64,000 bases of DNA from Candidatus Aquabacterium excrementipullorum (GTDB lineage Bacteria > Pseudomonadota > Gammaproteobacteria > Burkholderiales > Burkholderiaceae_C), in assembly GCA_019112875.1 (NCBI GenBank), contig DXIO01000082.1:62001-126000 (forward strand), given 5' to 3'. The translations under genes and the position numbers were made by a program. The notes under the pieces are model-generated. The model worked only from the letters and a program-made list of their open reading frames with translations, had not been told where the DNA came from and made no database searches. The first letter of the stretch is position 1. Every line of letters begins with the position of its first letter. Shown one piece after another: positions 36,111-43,661 of the stretch.

Positions 36111-37523
36111 ATGCCATTCGACATGACGACGCCCTCCTCCATCCTGATCCGCAACGCCCGCGCCATCCTCACCGGCCTGCCGGGCGATGCGATGCGCCAC
36201 GACGTGACCACGCATGGCGCCGACATCCGCGTGCGCGGCGACGTGATCGAGGCCATCGGCACCTTGACGCCCCAACCCGATGAGCGCGTGATCGACGCCG
36301 AAGGCTGCGTTGTCATGCCCGGCTGGGTCAACACCCACCACCACCTGTTCCAGAGCCTGCTCAAGGGCATCCCGGCCGGCATCAACGAAGGATTGATGGG
36401 CTGGCTCAGCGCCGTGCCCGTGTCCTACCGCCGCCACTTCGACCACGACGAGGTGATGCGCATCGCCGCGCGCCTCGGCATGGTCGAGCTGCTGCTGTCG
36501 GGCTGCACCACCGTGGCCGACCACCAGTACCACTACTACCCGGGCATGCCCTTCGATGCCTCCGCCGCCGTGTTCGACGAGGCCGAAGCGCTGGGCCTGC
36601 GCTTCGTGCTGTGCCGGGGCGGGCAGACCATCGTGCGCGCCATCGACGTGAACCCGCCGCCCCAGGTGCGTCCCGAAACGCTGGAGCAGTTCTTCACCGC
36701 CGTGGAGCGCGATGTGCACCGCTACCACCAGCGCGGCCCGCGCCCGATTCGCCAGGTGGTCAGCGCGCCCACCACGCCCACGTGGTCCGTGCCGGTGGAT
36801 CACCTCAAGCCCATGGCGCAGGAGGCCCGCCGCCTGGGCATCCGCCTGCACAGCCACTTGAGCGAGACGGTGGAGTACGTCACCTACTGCCGCGAAGTGC
36901 ACGGCTGCTCGCCGGTCGAGTTCGTCGGCAAGCACGGCTGGCTGGGCGAAGACGTCTGGTATGCCCACCTGGTGCACCTGACACCCGAGGAGATCCAGAC
37001 CCTGGCCGAGACCGGCACCGGCATGGCCCACTGCCCGCAGAGCAATGGTCGACTGGGCTCGGGCGTGGCACCCGCACCTGAACTGATGCGCGCCGGTGGC
37101 CGCGTCTCTTTGGCCGTGGACGGCGCCGCATCGAACGAAGCCGCCGACATGTTCCACGAAGCGCACACTGCGTGGATGGTGCACCGCGCCGTCAAGGGCC
37201 CTGGCGCACTGGGCACCGATGAGGTCGTCCGCATGGGCACGGCTGGCGGAGCGCAGGTGCTGGGCCTGGATGGCGTCGGCACGCTGGCTCCTGGCCAGGC
37301 CGCCGATCTGATCGTGCTGCCGCTCAACGAGCCGCGCCAATGGGGCCTGCACGACCCGGCCGTGGCGCCCGTGGCCTGCGGTGCCGCAAGGCCCAGCCAC
37401 GTGCTGTGCGCCGGCCGACTGGTCGTGGATAGCGGCGTCATCCCCGGCCTGGACCTTGACAAACTCCATGCCCAGGCCGACGAGGCCGTCCAACACATGC
37501 GGCAAGCTGTCTCAAAACCCTGA
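36111..37523 (+). CDS. 8-oxoguanine-deaminase-like amidohydrolase (paralogue)
   Basis: A 470-residue amidohydrolase with NTHHHLFQSLLKGIPAGI, RLHSHLSETVEY, WYAHLVHL and AVDGAASNEA, i.e. the full metal-ligand set. It is clearly related to the enzyme at 8300-9718 but differs in the substrate region (GLMGWLSAVPVSYRRHF; HYYPGMPFDAS; CRGGQTIVRAIDVNPPP), so the substrate may differ. Candidates are isocytosine, a hydroxylated purine or a triazine-like ring. It closes the importer 2 / oxygenase operon. Starts at 36111 or 36123 are both possible. Confidence 0.83.
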   Translation: MPFDMTTPSSILIRNARAILTGLPGDAMRHDVTTHGADIRVRGDVIEAIGTLTPQPDERVIDAEGCVVMPGWVNTHHHLFQSLLKGIPAGINEGLMGWLSAVPVSYRRHFDHDEVMRIAARLGMVELLLSGCTTVADHQYHYYPGMPFDASAAVFDEAEALGLRFVLCRGGQTIVRAIDVNPPPQVRPETLEQFFTAVERDVHRYHQRGPRPIRQVVSAPTTPTWSVPVDHLKPMAQEARRLGIRLHSHLSETVEYVTYCREVHGCSPVEFVGKHGWLGEDVWYAHLVHLTPEEIQTLAETGTGMAHCPQSNGRLGSGVAPAPELMRAGGRVSLAVDGAASNEAADMFHEAHTAWMVHRAVKGPGALGTDEVVRMGTAGGAQVLGLDGVGTLAPGQAADLIVLPLNEPRQWGLHDPAVAPVACGAARPSHVLCAGRLVVDSGVIPGLDLDKLHAQADEAVQHMRQAVSKP

Positions 37524-37656
37524 TGCACGCATGCCATCAGCCCCTTACACATCTATCGGCACGGGCCGACTAGCGCGCCCCGGCGATGAGGCGCACAGTC
37601 GAACCCATGGATACAGCATCCATGTCTTCCCACCCGATGACAAAAGGAGCAAGATC

Positions 37657-37839
37657 ATGAACAAGGACCAAGTGAAGGGCCGCGCCCACCAAGCCGTCGG
37701 CAAGGCCAAGGAAGTCGCCGGCGATGCCACCGACAATTCCAAGCTGCAAGCCAAGGGCGTTGCCCAGCAAGCCAAGGGCAAGGCTCAGGCCAACTACGGT
37801 GACGCGAAAAACGCCGTCGCCAAGAAGATCGACCGTTGA
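37657..37839 (+). CDS. CsbD-family stress-response protein
   Basis: A 60-residue, highly charged, Ala/Lys/Gln-rich helical protein. It starts MNKDQVKGRAHQAVGKAKEVAGDATDN, the CsbD signature, and has repeated GKA motifs. An excellent Shine-Dalgarno, AAAGGAGC, lies 6 nt before the ATG. The family is induced by general stress, and the molecular role is unknown. It appears independent of the upstream importer operon (133 bp gap). Confidence 0.88.
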   Translation: MNKDQVKGRAHQAVGKAKEVAGDATDNSKLQAKGVAQQAKGKAQANYGDAKNAVAKKIDR

Positions 37840-37865
37840 GTTCAACCGTTGACGGAGCGAGGGCA

Positions 37866-38051
37866 ATGCGAGAACACCTGAGCACGTTTGGCGTTTTCGC
37901 CGCCCCGCCCAACCCGCCGGATGCGCCGCCGCACCATCGACCGGTGCCCGGCACGCCTCCCATGACGGATCCGGAAGATACCCCGACTCCTCTCCACAGA
38001 CCCTCCGACGGAGAGCCGGTGCAGGAGCCGGTCGAGCCGGACACCCTCTGA
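37866..38051 (+). CDS. Small proline-rich hypothetical protein
   Basis: A 61-residue ORF starting MREHLSTFGVFAAPPNPPDAPPHHR, with 14 or more prolines and an acidic tail (EPVQEPVEPDTL). GGAGCGAGGG lies just upstream of ATG 37866. It follows the CsbD gene by 26 bp and could be cotranscribed. No family recognised. The compositional bias means a non-coding stretch is still possible. Confidence 0.45.
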   Translation: MREHLSTFGVFAAPPNPPDAPPHHRPVPGTPPMTDPEDTPTPLHRPSDGEPVQEPVEPDTL

Positions 38052-38105
38052 GGTGTGACGTTCGCGACGCGCCCCGCAGGCCACCGCCCTACAGCGGTGA
38101 CCTTC

Positions 38106-38149
38106 AGGCCCGCCGAGGAACTGCTTGCGAGCAGCACCCCGGCGGGCCT
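38106..38149. terminator. Cruciform-like hairpin between the small ORF and mscL
   Basis: Outer stem AGGCCCGCCG (38106-38115) with CGGCGGGCCT (38140-38149), and an inner hairpin CTGCT-TGCG-AGCAG. Placed between the convergent small ORF and mscL ends, it probably works as a bidirectional terminator. No T-run follows on either side. Confidence 0.5.
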
Positions 38150-38180
38150 CCTCACGCCTGAAGCTTTTCAACGCCGCACA

Positions 38181-38732
38181 TCAGGCTGCTTGCTTGTCCC
38201 TGGCCGTGCCCTCGCCCGGCGGCGGCGGTGCCGGATTGTCGGGCTCATCAGGCACCGTCAGATGCGACGTACAGTTGGGACAACGACAAGCCTTGATCGG
38301 GATGATGCTGCGGCAATACGGGCACTTCTTTTCCGTCGGCTCGCCTGGTGGCGGCGGTGGTTCCTGGAAGTGCGCGTCCATTTGCGCTTCGGCACGGCTC
38401 ATCAGCCGGCTGACCACGAACATCGCCAGTCCCACCAGCAGGAAGGCCAGCATTGCATTGATGAACATGCCGTAGTTCAAGGTCACCGCACCAGCCGCCT
38501 TGGCCTGGGCCAGCGTCAAATAGGGCCCGCCCACGGTCGGGCCTTCCCGCAGCACCACGAAGAAGTCCTTGAAATCCGTGCGACCCATCAGCAGGCCCAC
38601 GGGCGGCATGATGATGTCGTCCACCAGGCTGCGCGCGATGGTCGTGAAGGCCGCGCCCACGGTGAAACCCACGGCCAGGTCCACCAGGTTGCCGCGCGTC
38701 ACGAACTTGCGAAAGTCTCTCCAGAAATGCAT
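38181..38732 (-). CDS. mscL: Large-conductance mechanosensitive channel with C-terminal zinc ribbon
   Basis: Pentameric inner-membrane emergency valve opened by membrane tension. The 183-residue protein begins MHFWRDFRKFVTRGNLVDLAVGFTVGAAFTTIARSLVDDIIMPPVG (first helix and pore), with the second helix around GMFINAMLAFLLVGLAMFVV. It is longer than the usual 130-150 residues. After the cytoplasmic helix comes a zinc-ribbon-like CPYCRSIIPIKACRCPNC and a proline-rich end. The track start lies 39 codons too early. ATG 38732 gives the canonical N-terminus. Confidence 0.92.
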   Translation of the reverse strand: MHFWRDFRKFVTRGNLVDLAVGFTVGAAFTTIARSLVDDIIMPPVGLLMGRTDFKDFFVVLREGPTVGGPYLTLAQAKAAGAVTLNYGMFINAMLAFLLVGLAMFVVSRLMSRAEAQMDAHFQEPPPPPGEPTEKKCPYCRSIIPIKACRCPNCTSHLTVPDEPDNPAPPPPGEGTARDKQAA

Positions 38733-38863
38733 GGCGATGTCGTCAAGAGAATGATCCTCGCATTGCACCGTCTTTGCGCTGATGTCGCTGTCGGCCTGGG
38801 CCGATGCACGATGTAGGCATCGGCCGGCACCCGTTTCCTTCTCTCTCAACAGCAGTAAGCACC

Positions 38864-39364
38864 ATGAGCATCCACGCCCCCCTGCCCCCCCTGAGCCAGG
38901 CTCAGATCGTCAAGCACCTGCACCGCGCCAACGAGGTCGCGCGCCGCGCCATGGGCCTGGGCAAGCATCCCTTTGGTGCCATCCTGGTGGGGCCCGATGG
39001 CGAGACCGTGCTGGCCGAGCAAGGCAACGTCGATACCGTGAACCACGCCGAATCTGTGCTGGCCCGCACCGCCGCACTGAACTTCAGCCCCGAGGTGCTG
39101 TGGCAATGCACGCTCGTGACCACGGCCGAGCCCTGCGTGATGTGTGCTGGCACGCAGTACTGGGCCAACATCGGCCGCGTGGTCTACGGCATGACCGAGC
39201 ACCGCCTGCTGGAACTCACAGGCAACGCCGAAGAGAACCCCACGATGAGCCTGCCCTGCCGCGAGGTGTTCGCGCGCGGCCAGAAACCCATCGAGGTGAT
39301 CGGCCCGGTGCCTGAAGTGGAAGATGCCATGGCCGCCCTGCACAAGGGCTTCTGGCAATCCTGA
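38864..39364 (+). CDS. Cytidine-deaminase-fold nucleoside/guanine deaminase
   Basis: A 166-residue zinc deaminase. The zinc site is HAE in VNHAESVLARTAAL with PCVMC in TTAEPCVMCAG. The tail MSLPCREVFARGQKPIEVIGP resembles the small Bacillus-type guanine deaminases more than TadA. If so, the window encodes two unrelated guanine deaminase folds. Start ATG 38864 (MSIHAPLP) is preferred to the track's upstream ATG. It is divergent from mscL. Confidence 0.78.
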   Translation: MSIHAPLPPLSQAQIVKHLHRANEVARRAMGLGKHPFGAILVGPDGETVLAEQGNVDTVNHAESVLARTAALNFSPEVLWQCTLVTTAEPCVMCAGTQYWANIGRVVYGMTEHRLLELTGNAEENPTMSLPCREVFARGQKPIEVIGPVPEVEDAMAALHKGFWQS

Positions 39365-39451
39365 ACATTCAATGGCGGCCGTGCAGTCCTGATTCCTCAT
39401 TGGGAATCCCCTGCCTGCACGTGGCGCAAGGCGCGCGGCACAATCGTTCGC

Positions 39452-41461
39452 ATGACGAAGACCTCTGCCGCGCCCTACATTCCCCAGATCCGCCTGTACC
39501 AGCAATGGCTTGCGCAACGCCACGGCCTGCGCTTCGATGATTTCGAAGCGCTGTGGCGTTGGTCGGTCGATGAGCCAGAAGCTTTCTGGATGAGCCTGTG
39601 GGAACACGACGCGATCGATTCGCCCGTGCCCGCCACCGTGGCACTGGAAGACGCCACCATGCCCGGCGCCAAATGGTTCCCCGGCACGCAGGTCAACTAC
39701 GCGCAGCGCGTGCTGCGCCACGCCGAGGCGGCCCACCGTGCGGGCCAGCCCGCCATCATCAGCGACAACGAACTGGACGAGGTGCGCGAGCTGTCATGGC
39801 CCGAACTGCAGCGCCAGGTCGCGTCCTTCGCGCTCACCTTGCGTGAGCTGGGCGTTGGCCGTGGCGACCGCGTGGCCGCCTACCTGCCCAACGTGCCCGA
39901 AACCATCGTGGCCTTCCTGGCCTGCGCCAGCATCGGCGCCATCTGGAGCGTGTGCGCGCCGGACATGGGTGCGCAGGCCGTGACCGATCGCTTCCAGCAG
40001 ATCGAGCCCAAGGTGCTGATCGCCGCCGACGGTGTCTACTACGCCGGCAAGTCCATCGACCGTGCCGACACGGTGACGGCCCTGCGCACGGCGCTGCCCA
40101 CGGTCGAGCAACTCATCGTGCTGCAATCGGCCCACTCGCGCGGCGTGCGCAGCGCCGACCTCATCTTCGCGCAGGCCATCGCCCGCGATGACGAGGCCAC
40201 GCGCAGCTTCGAGCCCGAATGGCTACCCTTCGACCAGCCACTGTGGGTGGTCTATTCCAGCGGTACCACGGGCCTGCCCAAGCCGCTGGTGCACGGCCAC
40301 GGCGGCATCATCATGATCGTGGCGGCCATCGGCAAGCACAACGATGTCGGCCCGAGCTACGCGCCCAACAGCTTCGGCGAGCGCTTCCACTGGTACAGCT
40401 CCACCGGCTGGATCATGTGGAACACGCAGATCAGCGGACTGCTCGACGGCGCCACCATCTGCCTGTTCGACGGCAGCCCCGGCGGCAGCAAGGAAGCGCC
40501 CGACTGGACCGTGCTGTGGCGCTTCGCGGCCCGCCACAAAGTCACCTACTTCGGCGCCGGCGCGGCCTTCTACGCCAACTGCATGAAGGCCGGCGTGGAC
40601 ATCTCGGCTTGCGGTGATCTGAGCCGCATCCGCGCCCTGGGCTCCACAGGCTCGCCCCTGTCGGAAGACGTGCAGCGCTGGGGCACCGAGCAGTTCGAGC
40701 GCATCGGCACGCCCGCCATCTGGTGGAACAACCTCTCGGGCGGCACCGACTTCGCCGGCATCTTCGTGGGCGGCAACCGCGAGCTGCCCAACGAGCCCGG
40801 CGTGATGCAGTGCCGTGCCATCGGCCATGCCGTCGAGGCCTGGAACGAGCAAGGCCAGGCCGTCACCGGCGAGGTGGGCGAGCTGGTCTGCGCCAAGCCC
40901 GTGCCCTCGATGCCCCTGTTCTTCTGGGGCGACCAGGGCAATGCGCGCTACCTCTCAAGCTACTTCGATGTCTATCCCGGCGTCTGGCGCCATGGCGACT
41001 GGATCAAGGTCAATGAAGACGGCAGCTGCGTCATCTACGGTCGCAGCGACGCCACCATCAACCGCCACGGCCTGCGCATGGGCACCAGCGAGATCTACGC
41101 CGCCGTCGAGGCCCTGCCCGAAGTGCTGGATTCGATGGTGATCGATCTGGAGTACCTGGGCCGCCCCAGCCGCATGGTGCTGTTCGTGGTGCTGCGCGAG
41201 GGCTTCACGCTCGATGCCGCACTCACCGCGCGCATCCAGGGCGCGATCAAGACGGCCCTGTCGCCGCGCTTCATCCCCGACGACATCCTGCAGGCGCCCG
41301 AGATCCCGCGCACCCTCTCAGGCAAGAAGCAGGAAGTGCCGATCAAGAAGCTCTTCCTGGGGCAGCCCATCGACAAGGTCGTCAACCGCGATGCCATGGC
41401 CAATGCGCATTGTCTGCAGTGGTATGTCGAGCAGGCCGCCCAGCCCACGCCACAAGCCTGA
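39452..41461 (+). CDS. Acetoacetyl-CoA synthetase
   Basis: Activates acetoacetate with CoA and ATP to acetoacetyl-CoA. The 669-residue ANL-family enzyme has the P-loop-like WVVYSSGTTGLPKPLVHGHGG, the AACS-typical GERFHWYSSTGWIMWN, NNLSGGTDFAGIF, and a C-terminal domain with HGLRMGTSEIYAAVE and the catalytic Lys region RTLSGKKQEVPIKK. It could supply acetoacetyl-CoA to the phaB reductase encoded 15 kb away or feed ketone catabolism. A LysR gene follows after 57 bp. Confidence 0.93.
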   Translation: MTKTSAAPYIPQIRLYQQWLAQRHGLRFDDFEALWRWSVDEPEAFWMSLWEHDAIDSPVPATVALEDATMPGAKWFPGTQVNYAQRVLRHAEAAHRAGQPAIISDNELDEVRELSWPELQRQVASFALTLRELGVGRGDRVAAYLPNVPETIVAFLACASIGAIWSVCAPDMGAQAVTDRFQQIEPKVLIAADGVYYAGKSIDRADTVTALRTALPTVEQLIVLQSAHSRGVRSADLIFAQAIARDDEATRSFEPEWLPFDQPLWVVYSSGTTGLPKPLVHGHGGIIMIVAAIGKHNDVGPSYAPNSFGERFHWYSSTGWIMWNTQISGLLDGATICLFDGSPGGSKEAPDWTVLWRFAARHKVTYFGAGAAFYANCMKAGVDISACGDLSRIRALGSTGSPLSEDVQRWGTEQFERIGTPAIWWNNLSGGTDFAGIFVGGNRELPNEPGVMQCRAIGHAVEAWNEQGQAVTGEVGELVCAKPVPSMPLFFWGDQGNARYLSSYFDVYPGVWRHGDWIKVNEDGSCVIYGRSDATINRHGLRMGTSEIYAAVEALPEVLDSMVIDLEYLGRPSRMVLFVVLREGFTLDAALTARIQGAIKTALSPRFIPDDILQAPEIPRTLSGKKQEVPIKKLFLGQPIDKVVNRDAMANAHCLQWYVEQAAQPTPQA

Positions 41462-41518
41462 AACACGGGACTTGAATCCTGCGAAAGCAAATCCACCAAG
41501 CTTTCGTAGAATTCAAGC

Positions 41519-42430
41519 ATGATCGAAATCCGTCACCTGCGCTCCCTGCAGGCCATCGCCGATACCGGCAAGCTGGCCAGCGCGGCCGAGCGCGTGCATG
41601 TCAGCCAGTCCGCCCTGTCGCACCAGATCCGCGGGCTGGAAGAGCACTACGGCCAGACTTTGTTCGAGCGCACTCGCCAGGGGCTGCGCTTCACCTCGGC
41701 CGGCCAGCGCCTGCTGGCGTTGGCTCGTCAGGTGCTTGCGCAGGTCAGCGAGGCCGAGCGTGACCTGGAGCGACTCAAGGGCGACACGCGCGGCGAACTG
41801 CGCATCGTGCTGGAGTGCCACACCTGTTTCGACTGGCTGATGCCCGTAATGGACGAATTCCGCCACCGCTGGCCCGAGGTCGAGGTCGATCTGGTCGCGG
41901 GCTTCCACGCCGATCCCATGGCCCTGCTGACTGAAGGCCGTGCCGATCTGGTCATCGGAACGCCCCCCACCAGCAAACGCGGCTGGTTCGTGGCACCCTT
42001 GTTTCGCTTCGAGATCCTGGCCGTGGTCGCCAATGAGCACCGCCTGCGCGGCAAGCGCCGCATCGATGCGCAGGACCTGGTGGGCGAAACCTTGATCACC
42101 TACCCCGTGCCTGAACAGCGCATCGACCTGATCCGTGAGGTGCTCACGCCCGCCGGCATCGAACTGCCGCGCCGCACGGCCGAACTCACGGTGGCCGTGC
42201 TGCAACTGGTCGCCAGCCGGCGTGGTGTGGCCGCCCTGCCCAATTGGGGCGTCAAGAACTATGTGGACCACGACTACGTGCTGGCCAAGCGCATCGGCAC
42301 CCAGGGTCTGTGGAGCGAACTGCACGCCGTGGCGCCCAAGTCGCTGTCCGAAAGGCCCTACCTGGCCGACTTCATCCACATCGTGCGCGACACCTGCGCG
42401 GCCACGCTGGACGGCATCGAATTGCTGTGA
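41519..42430 (+). CDS. LysR-family regulator, MetR-like
   Basis: A 303-residue LysR protein. HTH region: IEIRHLRSLQAIADTGKLASAAERVHVSQSALSHQIRGLEEHYGQTLFERT. The effector domain with ECHTCFDWLMPVMDEFRHRWPEVEVDLV resembles MetR, the methionine biosynthesis activator. There is no met gene next to it here. It follows the acetoacetyl-CoA synthetase gene on the same strand, so the regulatory link to methionine is by family resemblance only. Confidence 0.87.
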   Translation: MIEIRHLRSLQAIADTGKLASAAERVHVSQSALSHQIRGLEEHYGQTLFERTRQGLRFTSAGQRLLALARQVLAQVSEAERDLERLKGDTRGELRIVLECHTCFDWLMPVMDEFRHRWPEVEVDLVAGFHADPMALLTEGRADLVIGTPPTSKRGWFVAPLFRFEILAVVANEHRLRGKRRIDAQDLVGETLITYPVPEQRIDLIREVLTPAGIELPRRTAELTVAVLQLVASRRGVAALPNWGVKNYVDHDYVLAKRIGTQGLWSELHAVAPKSLSERPYLADFIHIVRDTCAATLDGIELL

Positions 42431-42562
42431 TGTGGAACGCCGAAGCGTTGACGATTACCGCTTCCATGGCGTGGTGCGCCCATGCGTCCGGATTCGGGGG
42501 TAGTTCCTCGGCATTGGCGCCGCTTTTCAGGCCAGAATGCTTGAAACCCATAGACCAGAGTC

Positions 42563-43105
42563 ATGCCTGCAAGCCACACATTGATGTCGGAGTTGCGCGC
42601 GGCTGCGGATGTTCTGGCCAGCCCCGAAGGCCTGCTCAAATACCGTCAGCTCGTCGCCGAAGCGCTGTACAAGCGCTTTCAGTGCTCCATGTCGAGCCTT
42701 TGGCTGCTGCGTGAGTCGCAGGCTGGTCGCTTCCTGGAATGCGTGGCCGCTTTTTCTGAAGACCCGGAACTCAGCGCTGCCGGCACGGAGCTGCATGAGA
42801 AGGACTTCCAGGTCTACTTCGACACATTGATCCGCACCAAGGTTTACAGTTCGCCCAACGCGCAGGAAGATCCTCATCTGGCCGGCCTGAAAGAGAGCTA
42901 TCTGGTGCCCCAAGGCGTGCAAGCTTTGCTGGATGTGGCCTTTCAGATCAACGGTCAGCCCCTGGGCGTGCTCTGCATCGAGCAGCGCGAAACCCCGCGC
43001 ATCTGGAGCAAGCTCGACGAGCTGGACCTGCGCAACGCAGCCTCCACCATCGGCATCAGCATCGCGCGCCACCGCCACGGTGGTGAACAAAGCTCGGTCG
43101 CCTGA
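42563..43105 (+). CDS. GAF-domain protein
   Basis: A 180-residue single-domain protein. Residues about 25-170 read as a GAF fold (LVAEALYKRFQCSMSSLWLLRE, FQINGQPLGVLCIEQRETPRIWSKLDELDLRNAASTIGISI). There is no kinase, GGDEF or HTH output domain, so it probably binds a small ligand and acts through another protein. It is monocistronic by spacing and converges on nikR with a 4 bp gap. Function unknown. Confidence 0.75.
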   Translation: MPASHTLMSELRAAADVLASPEGLLKYRQLVAEALYKRFQCSMSSLWLLRESQAGRFLECVAAFSEDPELSAAGTELHEKDFQVYFDTLIRTKVYSSPNAQEDPHLAGLKESYLVPQGVQALLDVAFQINGQPLGVLCIEQRETPRIWSKLDELDLRNAASTIGISIARHRHGGEQSSVA

Positions 43106-43109
43106 GGCC

Positions 43110-43517
43110 TCAGACCTGGTCCAAGGGCACCAGGTGCAACTGACCTTGGCGCACACCCCGCTCGGCCAGCACCGCGTTCGCGAATGACCGCACCGCGCCG
43201 GCCGGGCCTTTGAGAATCACCGTCTCCACGCACAGATCGTGCTCCAGGTGCGCATGCATGGCCGACACCGTCAGGTCGTGGTGATCATGTTGCATATCCA
43301 TCAAGCGCAATGACAAGGTGCGCTCATGGTGGTCGTACAGATACGTCAAGGTCGCCACGCAGGGACTCTGGGGATCGGACTGGATCTGCTCGTCACCCAG
43401 TTCGCGGCGCAGCAGGTCGCGAAAGGCCTCAGAGCGGTTGTCGTAGCCCTTGCGCCCGGACCAGCGCTCGAAGCGCTCGGCCAATTCATCGTCAATCGAA
43501 ATCGTCAGGCGTTGCAT
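43110..43517 (-). CDS. nikR: Nickel-responsive regulator NikR
   Basis: A 135-residue ribbon-helix-helix repressor. N-terminal MQRLTISIDDELAERFERW binds DNA. The C-terminal ACT-like domain has the nickel site His77, His88, His90 and Cys96 (MQHDHH, MHAHLEHDLC), with the same relative spacing as E. coli NikR His76/87/89/Cys95. ATG 43517 with GGAGG upstream is chosen over GTG 43523. It is divergent from a TonB receptor, with a NikR-like inverted repeat between the two genes. Confidence 0.92.
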   Translation of the reverse strand: MQRLTISIDDELAERFERWSGRKGYDNRSEAFRDLLRRELGDEQIQSDPQSPCVATLTYLYDHHERTLSLRLMDMQHDHHDLTVSAMHAHLEHDLCVETVILKGPAGAVRSFANAVLAERGVRQGQLHLVPLDQV

Positions 43518-43595
43518 GCGCACCTCCAGGCAGGAGTGTGCCGCAGCACGCCGCCGGTGCGTGGCGCCGATACGTCGATACGCCGTTCAGCGTAT

Positions 43596-43622
43596 GTATG
43601 AAGTATTTCATATTCTTCATAC
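43596..43622. promoter_or_regulatory. NikR-like operator GTATGAAG-N11-CTTCATAC
   Basis: Perfect 8 bp inverted arms. The inner hexamers GTATGA and TCATAC are those of the E. coli NikR box but are 15 bp apart, not 16. It lies 40 bp upstream of the TonB receptor ATG and 79 bp upstream of nikR, in an AT-rich patch that looks like the promoter core. Nickel-dependent repression of the receptor is the natural reading. Confidence 0.7.
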
Positions 43623-43661
43623 TTCAAAACAGAACACCGGTCCTCACAGAACACGCACGCC

